64,000 nt of DNA, from the NCBI RefSeq assembly GCF_018991925.1, contig NW_024737068.1, positions 10,743,360-10,807,359 on the forward strand, read 5' to 3'. Of this stretch, positions 47,092-58,987 are shown one piece after another; the first letter of the stretch is position 1, and each line of letters starts with the position of its first letter. A program made the translations under genes and the position numbers. The notes beneath the pieces were generated by a model that was not told where the DNA came from, made no database searches, and saw only the letters and a list, made by a program, of their open reading frames with translations. The stretch comes from Homarus americanus (Eukaryota; Arthropoda; Malacostraca; Decapoda; Nephropidae).

Positions 47092-47627
47092 CAGTAAATC
47101 CGCATTTAACGTAGTCCTACTAAACTTTAGAGACCAAAAATTAGTTTAACGTCCTGGTGATCCGATACTACGTCATTTTGCGTTGTCACGGACTACTTTC
47201 TATGGTGCATCACCCCCATCGTCTGGCCACCCTCCGCTCTCTTGGCTCGTCGCAGAGTCTCGGTGACTCACCACCTTCCTCCTCTCCCGTCCTCCTCCGC
47301 TCCCACCCTCCTTCCTCCACTCCCGCCATACTCCTCCCCTCCCGCCATACACCTCCTCTACTTCACAACCCACCACACACTCTACCACCTCTGCCCATTG
47401 GTGAGTACCAATACAAACTTAGTAGTTGTATATGTATGCACTATTTTCTATAGAAATGGCAATGATTTTCTGTATATGTAATGTATTTTATGGGGCAAAG
47501 GGAGGATCAGGAACATAAATCTCGTATTTTATCTATTTCTTATGGGAAAAATCGATCCGCTTAACGTCGTTTCGTATAACGTTGCGTTTTTAAGAACGTA
47601 ACTCCGACATTAAGGGAGGACTTACTG
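47092..47627. mobile_element. Tigger-derived MITE family G, 536 bp
   Basis: Starts CAGTAAATCCGCATTTAACG and ends CGACATTAAGGGAGGACTTACTG minus mutations, with TA on both sides. The interior retains leader sequence (CACGGACTACTTTCTATGG) joined to the C-terminal region (GAGTCTCGGTGACTCACCAC), a second, larger deletion of the same family. Confidence 0.9.
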
Positions 47628-48359
47628 TACTGTAAAGCATTACAAATGATGTAAAAATAAATATTATGGAGTTAAAAAACAAGAAAATGAACTTTAAAGA
47701 ACATGAATTTTATATTTAAATGAAACAGAAGAAACTGATCAGGAAACTCGGCTGCCAATGACAAATTATAAAATGTTGAACACTAGTATTAAGTAACACA
47801 TGTAAAGCAAACAACAGTTGCATGTAAAAACTATAAGTAAAAACTCGATATTGATAAAAATACAACTGAGTGTTCTTCAACACAAACGTGGCAGTTGATA
47901 TATAAAATTAACTTACAACAATTTATTTACTTCGTCATCAGAATCATCGAAAACTCTCTGCATTTTCTGGGAATGAGGGAGGGAAGTGTCCAGTGTGGTC
48001 ACTGTGTATCACCACTGAGGTTGTGGTTCCTACTTTGGCACTAGAAACAATCTCTGGCTACCTGATTTTTCTAACAGGACTGTCAAAAAAAAATATATAT
48101 ATATACAGGTATATATAAAAAACAAAACAAAACAAATAATTCCACTCTAGCTGACCAATGAGGCACCTGGCAGGCAGAGGAGTGTTGTGTGGTCATGGCC
48201 GTAGCATCCTCAAGTGCTATGTCAGTTTCTAATATAAAAAGACAACAGGAAAACAGGATCAAAGAACAACGAAATAGTATGGAAGTGAAAGAAAATATAT
48301 AAGATATACAATTAGACACACACACACACTACTCTTTAAGGATTAGGCATAAATATAGG
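47628..48359. other. Unassigned AT-rich stretch
   Basis: No gene recognised. Short TA run at 48091-48105 and CA run at 48316-48328. Confidence 0.45.
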
Positions 48360-48690
48360 TACAGTAACTGCTTGCTCAGAAGAAAAAAAGATGTACGAGA
48401 CATAATGATAAACATGAAAGAAAAAAGATATTTATTCACATTTCCTTATTTCATTAAATATCAATAGAGTACTACAGTATATTAATTGTAAATATTAGGC
48501 AACAATTTTTCTAACATGAACACCATCTATTACTTGGATGCCAAACTTTGTTATGGCCTTCACTCTCCGTTCTTTGGCTTACACATAACTGTAACCAATT
48601 GCAACGAACACTCCACCTAGTCCACCATCACAATGATGGTGGACTAGGTGGCCACGACTCATTGTCTGCAACTGTACATAAACAGAAGGT
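48360..48690. repeat. Inverted-repeat partner 2, with internal 18-bp palindrome
   Basis: Reverse complement of 44790-45115. It differs by an extra block at 48605-48655 containing the perfect palindrome CCACCTAGTCCACCATCA / TGATGGTGGACTAGGTGG (48613-48651) around a CAA loop. Confidence 0.75.
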
Positions 48691-48804
48691 GGTACAGTAA
48701 AATTCCGTAATTAGAAAGTAGCCTGGGACCAAATTCATTCCATATACTGTACATTACAGTACCTGGGTTTCTTCTTCATTAATAATTATGTCTTGAAAAA
48801 ACAC

Positions 48805-48860
48805 ACAAGAAAAGGGAAACACTGGAGCATGTCTTGAATAAAGTGTTTCCCTTATCTTGT
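48805..48860. repeat. 19-bp stem hairpin, degenerate relative of the one at 58988
   Basis: ACAAGAAAAGGGAAACACT (48805-48823) and AGTGTTTCCCTTATCTTGT (48842-48860) pair with one mismatch around the loop containing ATGTCTTGAATAA. The 3' flank CCACATTTCCATTGTGGATC is shared with the 59-kb copy. Confidence 0.85.
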
Positions 48861-49341
48861 CCACATTTCCATTGTGGATCTACATGTAATAAATATGTAT
48901 ATGATTGTGTAATTAAAATAATCAAATTGTATATATATACAGTATTAGCATAAAACAATACAAAAATACTGGACTGTACATAATTGCAGAAAATATTTGG
49001 TACATATACAGTATTACAGGAATGACACAATTATTCAATTACTGTACATAATAAATTTATATATACAGTAAGTCTTCGTTTAACGTTGCCCCCGACAACT
49101 TTGTTTTGTTATAACGTCGCTACTCTTTAGATACCCATGATTCGGACAATGTCCCGCCGATTCGGTATAACATCGTCATGGACTACTGTGTAAGGCGCAT
49201 CACCCTCTCTCATCTTGACGCGCTACGCTCTCTCGCGGAGCGTCACAGCATCTCCAGTCTTTGTTAAGCTTGTTAGGCTTCCACAGCATTCGTGCATGTT
49301 GAAGTGTTTTTGCTCTAAATACTGTACTGTATCCATTCGAA

Positions 49342-51229
49342 ATAGCTTCCAAGCGCCCATTAAATGCTACTGATGATAGTGTTGTGAAGAAGCAACGTAA
49401 GACCATTAGCCTTACTACGAAAATGGAGGTTTTAAACCATTTTGAGAAAGGTGAACGTGCGGTGGACACTGGTGCTACGCTAGGTCGAACCCCCACAGCA
49501 GTGCATACTATCCAGACCATCACAGACAATAATTAAGGCAAGTGCTGGAAGTGGTACTTCAATGAGTGCAACAGAGACAAGTCATGCTCAAAGTTCCGTG
49601 ATTGAAAAGATGGAGAAGATGCTGGCTATGTGGATGGAGGACCAGAATCAATGCAATGCCCCTGTGAGCATTATGGTTATCCAGCATAAAGCAAAATCCT
49701 TGTATGACAACTTAAAGGCCATAGAGGGTGAAGGGTCGAAGAATGAGAACTATTGTGGCCAGCCGAAGATGGTTTCAACATTTTATCATCGTTATAACTT
49801 CCACAAAATTAAGATGACTGGTGAAGCTGCTTGTTCAGATACCGTTGCTGCTGAGATATTCCCGCCAGAGTTCAAGAACATTATCGAGAAAGGAGGCTAC
49901 TCAGCGAAGCAAGTCTTCAATGTGGATGAGACTTGTCTCTTTTGGAAGAGGATGCCTGAAAGAACCTGTATCTCCAAGGAAGAAAAAAGAGCACCAGGGT
50001 TTAAAGCAGCAAAAGAGTTGCTTGACGCTGTTGCTTGGTGCAAATGCTGCTGACGACTTCAAGCTGAAGCCAATGTTAATTTTTTGCGCTGCCAACCCAC
50101 GTACCCTGAAAGGTTACTCTAAGGATCACCTTCCTGTCATCTACAAGGCAAATAAGAAGGCATGGATAACCAGCGTCATATTTAGCCAGTGGTTAAATGT
50201 GTACGCCGTCCCTGCAATGAAGGAATATTGTGCCAAGGAAAACCTAGAATTTAAAATTCTTCTTGTCGTTGACAATGCTCCAGCACATCCTCCCAATCTC
50301 GACGATTTACATGACAATGTTCGAGTTGTATTCCTGCCTCCCAACATAACAGCACTGATGCAGCCTATGAACCAAGGCGTTATATCCGCATTCAAGGCCT
50401 ATTATTTACGCCCTACCATGGACCAACTTCTCAAGGCTACTGATGGAGAAAATAAACCTACGATCCGAGAATATTGGTGAGGCTACAACATTCTTAATGC
50501 TATCGACAACATTGGCAAGGCATGGGAAGAAGTTTCAGAAAGTTGCCTGAATGGTGTGTGGCATAAATTATGGCCTGAGTGAGTGAACAGCTTTACGGGA
50601 TTCACGGACTTAGTCCCAACTCTGAATAGGGATATCCTCAGCTTGGCTAGATAAGCAGGCTTTCATTAGTTGGAAACTGAGGATATTGAGCTAGTCCTGG
50701 CATCCCATACAGAAGAACAAACTAATGAAGATCTGCAACTGCTAACAGAACAAAGTGCCACTGAAGACGACGATGACGAAGAACCACAATGAACGCAATC
50801 TACCAAGAGAACGTAGCTCAAAGATTGTATGCAACATGGAGGAAACTTTTAGTTGTTATAATGAGATCTACAAGGAAAAAAAGAAGAGCACTAAGCAGTC
50901 AACGCTGGATTATTTTTTTTCATCGCTGGAAGGAAGAGGCAGCATCTTCACAACAGCCTGTAAGCGAGGAGGGGCAACCAGCAGCCGAGGGGGAGCAAAC
51001 AGCAGCCAAGGAGGTGCAAACAGCAGCGGAGGAGGAGCAATCAGAAGCAGGGGAGGAGCAATCAGCAGTGGAGGACGAGCAATCAGCAGCCAAGGAGGAG
51101 CAAACAGCATCCAAGGAGGAGCAAACAGCAGCCAAGGAGGAGCAATCAGCAGCAGAGGAGGGGAAATCAGCAGCGGAGGAGGAACCCCAGTCAGTGAGGA
51201 AGGAGGAGCCACCCGCCGGGTCTCAGTGA
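49342..51229 (+). pseudogene. Tigger transposase, nearly complete but inactive
   Basis: The frame begins at 49342 with ATA where ATG would be expected (ASKRPLNATDDSVVKKQRKT follows), then the first HTH (KMEVLNHFEKGERAVDTGATL) and a stop at 49533. The next frame (49562) carries EKMEKMLAMWMEDQNQ and the first DDE block QVFNVDETCLFWKRMPERT (Asp codon 49925-49927). After a frameshift near 50020 come LLGANAADDFKLKPMLIF, the second Asp in LLVVDNAPAHPPNL (50271-50273) and LMQPMNQGVISAFKAYY, where the third catalytic Asp is Asn (50370-50372). The C-terminal block IELVLASHTEEQTNEDLQLL follows. Known: pogo/Tigger enzymes need three acidic residues. This copy is dead several times over. Confidence 0.93.
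50955..51185 (+). repeat. 21-bp coding repeat in the Tigger C-terminal tail
   Basis: Units of GCAGCCAAGGAGGAGCAA plus ACA encode KEEQTAA-type heptads (about ten). The tail frame is open from 50789. The same repeat end is retained in the deleted copy at 44195-44225. Confidence 0.85.
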
Positions 51230-51538
51230 CTCGCCACCCTCCTCCTCTCCTCCACTACCCACCACACACTCGCTCCACCTCCACACATGAGTGAGTCCAA
51301 TACAAAATGATTTAGTTTATTTATCTTTTTGGATATATAATATATACTATGTTCTATAAAAATTCCATTGAATTTATATACGTATATGTAATGTACTTTA
51401 TGGGGCAAAGAGAGGCTGGGGAACGTAATTCCTGTATTTTATCTATTTCTTATGGGGAAAATTTATTCCATTAACGTCGTTTCCGTTAACATCACGGTTT
51501 TCAGGAACGGAACCACGATGTTAAGCAAGGACTTACTG

Positions 51539-52187
51539 TATTACAGTAGAGCAAAAATAAAATAACAGTCTTGGACAGTACATCAATGCACAAACATTTC
51601 TTAGTAAAGTACTGTACTTCAAAGGTAAATTATGTACAGTATTGTCACAAGAATGGCTATGTGTTGAGTCATGGGCCTTGATGTGATATCACAAAGACCA
51701 GTGTCCACACATTTTAACCTGTAACCCCAAAACTCCTGTGTTCATACTGATCACTGCTATGTTTTTAATTGTAATATAAAAAAATACACCCAAGCAAAAC
51801 CTTTTACTGTAAAAATATCCTGAAGTATGTAAAAATACAACAAAACCAGCAACAATTGTATTTGGGAAGAAGTGGTAATATTAGTAAGAAAATGGCATTG
51901 TCAAAATTTGCTCGGTTTTCTCTACAGTGCTACATCAGTGGACCACACCAAATATTACTAAAACCTTTACATCAGTGGACCACACCAAATATTACTAAAA
52001 CCTTTACATCAGTGGACCACACCAAATATTACTAAAACTTTAAGTACAATATTGAAGAATAACTAAGCAAAATTAGGTTCACTGTAAAAATATCATCATG
52101 TTTATCATACAGTATTAAAAGTTAATGAATTTTGTGCATACTGTACAGGCCAATTATGAAAATATGGAGTGCTATACAGGTATAATA
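51539..52187. other. Stretch between elements, with a triplicated 37-mer
   Basis: No gene. Many TACAGTA and GTACTGTAC motifs (51565-51640). The 37-bp tandem repeat is listed separately. Confidence 0.5.
51932..52042. repeat. 37-bp tandem repeat, three copies
   Basis: The unit starts ACATCAGTGGACCACACCAA and continues ATATTACTAAAACCTTT. The three copies are essentially identical, the last differing near its end. Confidence 0.95.
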
Positions 52188-53174
52188 CAGGTTGTACCTC
52201 TCTAGTCCGGCAACCTCAGGAACTGACCAGTGCCGGACCATGGAAAGTCACCCTTTTCCTGGACAGATAGTGACTTGTGCTTACGTTAGCACCACTTTCA
52301 CTGTTTCGTGGTCTCTTTGAAGACATATTGAAGGGTTAAATGTCGTACAGTAGCTTCTCAAATTTCACGAGTTTTTAATTCAACGTTTTTTATTTGGACA
52401 CAAAACACACTACAGTACATAATTAAAAATTTTGACAGCGAAAACTCGAATTTTGACGGGTTTGAGCGGTCCGCCAACGTTTAGGCGTGCACAATCGTGT
52501 AAACACCTTCATTTCTCTTATGTACAAAAGATTCATTATTGTTTATTACTGAATGTCTTTTTTATTGAATTAATGTTTATGTGAGCAAAATGAGCAATAC
52601 AATTCACTAATAATACGTAGAATATTAAAATACACGAGGAAATGAGACAGCATTGTTTTCGTTGATTACAAAACCAGTGACTGATTGGTTCTACATATAA
52701 AACAAGAAAATAAGACCCTGGTTGTAGCTGTAGTAAAATTAATGTAAAAAATTAATATGGTTGTTTTAAGTAATGTTATCTAATGTTAATAAATAGAACA
52801 ATAAAAGTAGCAAACCATTTATGTTAAAGAAAAAAGTGAGTGCGCGTATGTAAGTGCGCACATGTGAAAAACATATCATCATTACTTTACGTAAGAATAT
52901 GAAAGCAACACTTATATACTGTTCATATATGTTTTAATTAATGTTTCTGATTTTTTTTATTGAATTAATGTTTGTGTGCAAAATGAACAATACAATTCAT
53001 TAATAATTCGTGGAACATTAAAACACACGAGGAGACGAGACGGCTGCCGGCATTGTTTTCGTTAATGTTTACAAAACCAGTGACTGATTGGTTCTACATA
53101 TAAAACAAGAAAATAAGACCCTGGTTGTAGCTGCAGTAAAATTAATGTAAAAATTAATATGGTTGTTAGAAGTA

Positions 53175-54647
53175 TAGGTTGTACCTCTCTAGTCAGGCAT
53201 TCTGTGGTCCGGAAACTCCCGTGGTCCGGAACGATTTTAGTTTGTCCAATAGGTAGATAAGCAGCTTTTTTTTTTTACTTATCTGAATTATTATTATTAT
53301 TACAGGAGTATTAAATTTTTGCCCCTCAGGCCCCAATGTGGGTCAGTGACCTATGCCCGGGTGGGCTAATCCCCTAAAAAAAAAAAAGCCGCGGGAAATT
53401 AAGGTTTGTTTACATCCAGCAGTTCGGCTGCTCTCTCTCTCTCTCTCTCTGCTTGTCTATACAGAGTACAACATTTAACCCTTCAATATATATGAGCAGT
53501 AAATAAGTGTTGCTTTCATATTCTTATGTAGAGTAATGACGATATGTTTTCACATGTGCGCACTTACATACGCGCAGTCTCACTTTTTTTTTACCATTAA
53601 TGGTTAGCTACTTATATTGTTCCATTTATTAACATTAAATAACATTACAGGTACTTCAAACAACCATATTAATTTTTTTACATTAATTTTACCACAGCTA
53701 AAATCAGGGTCTTATTTTCTTCAGTTTTATATGTAGAACCAATCAGTCACTGGTTTTGTAAGCTTTAACATAAACAATGCTGGCAGCCGTCTCATCTCCT
53801 CGTGTGTTTTAATATTCCACGTATTATTAATAAATTGTATTGTTAATTTTGCACACACAAACATTAATTCAATAAAAACAAATTCAGAAACATTAATTAA
53901 AATATATATGAACAGTAAATAAGTGTTGCTTTCATATTCTTATGTAAAGTAATGACGATATGTTTTCACGTGTGCGCATGTGCACTTACATACGCGATCT
54001 CTCTTTTTTCTTTACCATTATCGTTAGCTACTTCTATTGTTCCATTTATTAACATTAAATAACATTACTTAAAACAACCATATTAATTTTACTACAGCTA
54101 CAACCAAGGTCTTATTTTCTTCAGTTTTATATGTAGAACCAGTCAGTCACTGGTTTTGTAATCAACGAAAACAATGCTGTCATTTCCTCGTGTGTTTTAA
54201 TATTTTACGTATTATTAATAAATTGTATTGCTCATTTTGCACACATAAACATTAATTCAATAAAAAAGACATTCAGTAATAAACAATAATGAATCTTTTG
54301 TACATAAGAGAAATGACGCTGTTTACAAGATTATGCACGTTGTCTGCACGTTGGCGGGCCGTTCAAACCCGTCGAAATTCAAGTTTCCGCCGTCAAAATT
54401 TTTATTTATTTATTTTTTTGTGTGTTCCGATAAAATATGTTAAGAATTAAAAACTCACGAAATTTGAAAAGCTACTATACAACATTTAACCCTTCAATAT
54501 GTCTTCAAAGAGACCATGATGCAGAGAAAGTGGTGCTAGTGCTTCCAAGCATAAGCACAAATCACTATCTATCCAGGAAAAGGGTGAATTTCCATGGTCC
54601 GGCACCGGTCAGGTCCCGAGGTTGCCGGACTAGAGAGGTACAACCTG
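53175..54647. mobile_element. Tigger-like MITE family E, inner copy, inverted
   Basis: Left tip TAGGTTGTACCTCTCTAGTC (first base mutated) with the e2 end, right tip with the e1 end; so it is inverted relative to the outer copy. It is flanked by TA (53173-53174, 54648-54649), and the joined flank GAAG-TA-ATGTTAT matches the empty site elsewhere in the same repeats. It is 1473 bp. Confidence 0.93.
53646..53653. other. Probable transposon excision footprint (TACAGGTA)
   Basis: AACAT-TA-CAGG-TA-CTTC interrupts a repeat that elsewhere reads AACAT-TA-CTT without the extra six bases (54061-54069). CAGG is the tip of family E, so a copy probably inserted at this TA and left. Confidence 0.65.
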
Positions 54648-55102
54648 TAATGTTATTTAATGTTAATAAATGGAACAATATAAGTAGCTAACCATTAATG
54701 TTAAAGAAAAAAGTGAGATCGCGTATGTAAGTGCGCACCTGTGAAAACACATCGTCATTACTCTACATAAGAATATGAAAGCAACACTTATTTACTGTTC
54801 ATATATATTGAAGGGTTAAATGCTGTACTCTGTATAGACAAACAGAGAGAGAGAGCCGAACTGCCGGATGTAAACAAACCTTAATTTCCCGCGGCTTTGT
54901 TTTGTTTTTGTTTTTTTACGGGGATTAGCCCACCCGGGCACAGGTCACTGACCCACATTGGAGCCTGAGGGGCGAAAATGTAATACTACTGTAATAATAA
55001 TAATAATTCAGATAAGTAAAAAAAAAAAGCTGCCTATCTACCTATGGGGCAAACTAAAATCGTTCCGGACCACAGAATGCCGGACTAGAGAGGTACAACC
55101 TG

Positions 55103-56630
55103 TACTATATAAATTTTACCAGCCAGTCTCTTCATTCCGTAAAACCGTCATTTCCGGTAAAACTGTATGCCAGATGAAAATACACCAAAACACAACAAGG
55201 AATGGTGAGATACTGTATAAATCATATCTGGCATAACATTCTTCTTGGCACTCCAAACTTGTCTTCAGATACAGTACCATACAAACACTTCACTCTCTCA
55301 TCAAATTATCAATTAATATCTTAGGGTGAAGCAAAAACAAAATTTAGATTTTGATTGATTTATGAGATGACAATATGAGTAACATCGTCAGTGTGGTTCT
55401 TCCTACCAGTCAACACAATGACACTAAAAACCTTATCACATTAGCAGTAATCCTTTAGGAATTCACTTCTCCCATAACTACTAGAGAGGTTTAACTAATC
55501 CAGTCTTATTTAAATATATCATGCCAATCTTGTCAGAACATAATTATAAAAAAAACAAAGAAAGAAAAGATGACCCTTTTAAATGTAATCTCATCTACAT
55601 ATCATAAATTTTACAAAATGGAAAATCCAATGCTGAAAAATGATAAAGTTTAATTATCTAATTAATTATATGAAATGTATATGAAAATGTATGCACCATT
55701 AAGTAGTATGGAATGGTACTGAGATCTCTCACCTAGACCAACACCTTGCATCACCTGCATGTTTTGGGGTTAGTCCGGGGCAGACCCAAAAAAACTTACT
55801 CTGGGACTTTCCACACTTGTGAAAACCTTCAGCAGTCTCTGGTATGAGGTGATATACTGTTTTATGATAAAGAAATTCTCAAAAATGAAATACAACCAAA
55901 TGTATAAATTGAATGAACTCTGTGTTTGAATATGTAACAAAGGAACACAATGCAGGTACCTGTACTGTATAAACTAATTAGTTCTGAGCACAATTGATTG
56001 TGTTGAAGGTATGATTGTATGGAAATAACTCCTTATACAGTGTATTCTGGAAATTGAACACCCAACTCTGCCTTAAATATGAAGAAATAATGATTATTGA
56101 TTGATCCTGAGAAATGGATATGACCATCAAACACCCAAAAAATATTGATCATAGTCATATCAGTAATCTTATGTGATTATGTATCTATTTCCTTGTAATT
56201 TTACTTATTCCCCTATTATGTCTCTCTTATTCCTCCCACCTTTTGCTTTGTGTCATGAAAATCTCCAACTTATAAGTCAACAATGGCAGTTTTTCATAAA
56301 TAAGAACCATGAAACATTTATAGATATAAACCTTGCATACTGATGTATTTATTTTCTTAACAAGGATCACTGAAGGGTTCTGGTTTTATTCCTGCACCCA
56401 TTAAATACCCTTCATACCCACCTTTTATTTTGTGTATTCCGTTTAGAGTGACTTCTATCTTAAGTACTGACATTGCATTTCATTCCGTTTGCAATAACTT
56501 TCAGAACAAAGCTTCAAACTGAGGTGGGCTTCTTATCATGATCCAGTGTTTTACCTCTCGTTTCTGTTCCTATGTTGGTATGTGTCCCTGGCTGATGTAC
56601 ACCTGTGCTAGCTGTGAGTCTCTTTTACTT
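55103..56630. other. Intergenic stretch, nothing recognised
   Basis: About 1.5 kb of AT-rich sequence without supported genes or element ends. Confidence 0.5.
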
Positions 56631-56990
56631 AGGTACCTTGTGATAGAACCACTGGCCAAGAGGTACCTACTGATAGCTCCACTGGCCAAGAGGTAACGTA
56701 GGATAGAACCACTGACCAAGAGGTACCTTGTGATAGAACCACTGGCCAAGAGGTACCTACTGATAGCTCCACTGGCCAAGAGGTAACGTAGGATAGAACC
56801 ACTGACCAAGAGGTACCTTATGATAGAACCACTGGCCAAGAGGTACCTTATGATAGCTCCACTGGCCAAGAGGTAACGTAGGATAGAACCACTGACCAAG
56901 AGGTACCTTATGATAGAACCACTGGCCAAGAGGTACCTCATGATAGCTCCACTGGCCAAGAGGTAATTTATGATAGAACCACTGGCCAAA
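56631..56990. repeat. 30-bp minisatellite, 12 units, with 90-bp higher order
   Basis: The unit is GATAGAACCACTGGCCAAG plus AGGTACCTTNT. Units alternate in a three-unit pattern (AACC/GGCC, CTCC/GGCC, AACC/GACC) repeated about four times. On the minus strand it encodes YLLASGSIIR-type decapeptides as an open frame, which I regard as incidental. Confidence 0.95.
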
Positions 56991-57323
56991 TTATTTGTGA
57001 AATGATTTTTCTCCATTGTATCAGAAAAAAGTAAAATACACTTGTGTACAGTACACTGTAGTATATGAATATAAGATGTGTGTTCAATAAATATGTGCTG
57101 AATTTGTGGCCCTTGAAACGAGTGCTGATTCTTGACACCTGCTTGCATATACTGTACTGTACAGTGATACAAATATTGTAAATCAATCCTTCATTTTATA
57201 GTACATGTAATGTCCTCAAAATTCTTACCAAATGCTCCACATAACTTCCCTCAGATTAAACAAAAAATGATCTCTTATAAATTAGAAATATTGGAAAAAA
57301 AATTTCAATATACTGTACTCGTA
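56991..57323. other. Short intergenic stretch
   Basis: AT-rich sequence with TACTGTACTGTACAGTG near 57150-57166. No gene. Confidence 0.5.
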
Positions 57324-58956
57324 CAGTGGTCCCTCGGTTAATGAACACAATTTGTTCCACAGTCGTTCGTTAACCAAAAATTTCGTTAACCGAATCCATT
57401 ATTTCAATGGGATATTGTGTAATTGGTTCCAGCTCACAGAAAAGTACATACAAAGTAAAGCCAAAAAATGCATAAAGTCAGAACACTCCTGAAATTCCCC
57501 TAAATCGCCCTTAAATCACTACAGTGGTCCCTCGGTTAACTAGTGAATTAGCTCCCATAAGGATCTTCAATTCGGTTAACGAACAAAACTTCGATTAACG
57601 AAATCCTTACGACAAACACGTTTTGTTGTGAGCCTCAGCTCATCAGCTGATCGGCTAGTCCTCCAATACAGTAATTGGTTCTAAGTTTACATTCGTTTCC
57701 AGTTGAGTAAATATCAAGAAAGTTGTGCTCTTTAATATTTTAGCATTTTTTTATGTTAAAATTATTAGTCATTTTAAAATTTAGTTAACATATTGATATT
57801 ATATGCAGTACAGGGATATAGTTTTTTGTGCGCCCATCAGTCGCTTGACTAACCCGCCAAAGCAGCAGTTTAAATTTCTTTACAGTGGAGGAAACATTGT
57901 TTTTGTTGCTCTCTTGAATACAGAGTATTTTTATGTTTTTACATTAAAATTATTGGTCATTCTGAAATTTAGTTAACATATTTATAATATATAGTGCAGT
58001 GCAGTGTTGATTTTAATAAAATAATTTTTAATTACAGCTAGTGAACTAAAAATTTTATTGGTGAAATTACTGCATCAAGCATGGGTCCAAAGAAAGGCGA
58101 TTTCTCCTCCACCCCCACTTCCTTCTCTTCTCTCCTCCACCCCCCACTTCTAATTCTCATCATCATCATCAACAAGCAACATTATACATACACACAGTGC
58201 CGGATTTAGACCTGTGGAGGCCCATGAGCAGCCTCTTTGTGGAGGCCCCTCTCATTATAACTACCCAAGAGGGTGGGGTGGCGAGTGAAGTGAGCCTAAA
58301 CATCTGGGAGTTCTGGGGGGCGCTGTAAGCCCCCCGGGAAAATTTTGAAATTTAAACACTTTTTTGGAGAATTTTGAAGCCATATGCAGTTATATTGAGG
58401 AAATTAGAACACAGCGCCCTGATGGCATTCGTAATGCAAGTGATAATGAAAAAAATATTTTATTTGTTTTTTAATCTCAATTTCGTTGTTCCATGTAGTT
58501 CATTTTTAATCAATATATGTTTGTGGAATTCTAAATATATTATTAGCAACACAAACAATAGCATTCAATAAAAATATATGGTTCATAGGAAAACCAGGTA
58601 TTCATGAATTTCAAGGAGTAGCTAGCCTAATTTCTGTTATGCTTCTTGCTGAACATAGTTTTACGTGATGGAATAGATAAATATGAATTTTAAAGAATGA
58701 AAATAAAAGTTAATCCAAATGAATAAACAAATAAACAAAATATTGTAATATGTGGAGGCCCCTGGGCAGCTGCCCACTCCTGAATCCGGCCCTGCATACA
58801 CACCTCAAAGTAAGTGTACTTTACTGCATTTTGTTTTTACTTTTTATGTACTTTTCTGTGAGCTGGAACCAATTACCCAATATCCCATTGAAATAATGGA
58901 TTTCGGTTAACGAACGACTGTGGAACAAATTGTGTTCGTTAACCGAGGGACCACTG
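57324..58956 (+). mobile_element. Family-A MITE with doubled left end, carrying a hAT
   Basis: Outer tips CAGTGGTCCCTCGGTTAATG and GTTAACCGAGGGACCACTG, TA on both sides. A second left-type tip, CAGTGGTCCCTCGGTTAACT, lies inside at 57522. The first 198 bp (57324-57521) begin with an inverted copy of the right end. Excluding the hAT at 58195-58794 the body is about 1.03 kb. The same doubled end recurs, reversed, at 63546-63739. Confidence 0.9.
58195..58794. mobile_element. Non-autonomous hAT, 600 bp, perfect 8-bp TSD
   Basis: Ends CAGTGCCGGATTTAG and CTGAATCCGGCCCTG; CATACACA is duplicated exactly at 58187-58194 and 58795-58802. Inner sequences GTGGAGGCCC near both ends extend the inverted repeat. 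No transposase frame. Inserted in the family-A MITE. Confidence 0.95.
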
Positions 58957-58987
58957 TATATACTGTATATATATATATATATATTTC

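Larger units (their letters stand above)
49066..51538 (+). mobile_element. Near full-length Tigger transposon (family G), 2473 bp
   Basis: Starts CAGTAAGTCTTCGTTTAACG and ends GATGTTAAGCAAGGACTTAC then TG, flanked by TA. The length is typical of a complete Tigger. It carries all transposase regions in order plus a repetitive acidic C-terminal tail. It is the reference for the deleted copies at 2480-3796 (minus), 42517-44582 and 47092-47627. Confidence 0.95.
52188..55102. mobile_element. Tigger-like MITE family E, outer copy
   Basis: Left tip CAGGTTGTACCTCTCTAGTC then CGGCAACC; right tip GACTAGAGAGGTACAACCTG, TA on both sides. Excluding the insert at 53175-54647 it is about 1.43 kb. It has two different sub-terminal regions: e1 (GGCAACCTCAGGAACTGACC) at the left and e2 (CCACAGAATGCCGG) at the right, and internal tandem units of about 370 bp in between. 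No coding capacity. Confidence 0.93.

Noticed and set aside
50910..51212. Pro/Leu-rich minus-strand frame
   Set aside because: Antisense of the 21-bp repeats in the Tigger tail.
56570..57172. 200-codon minus-strand open frame with decapeptide repeats
   Set aside because: The unit length of 30 bp keeps the frame open by chance; there are no splice signals, no domain and no conserved start.
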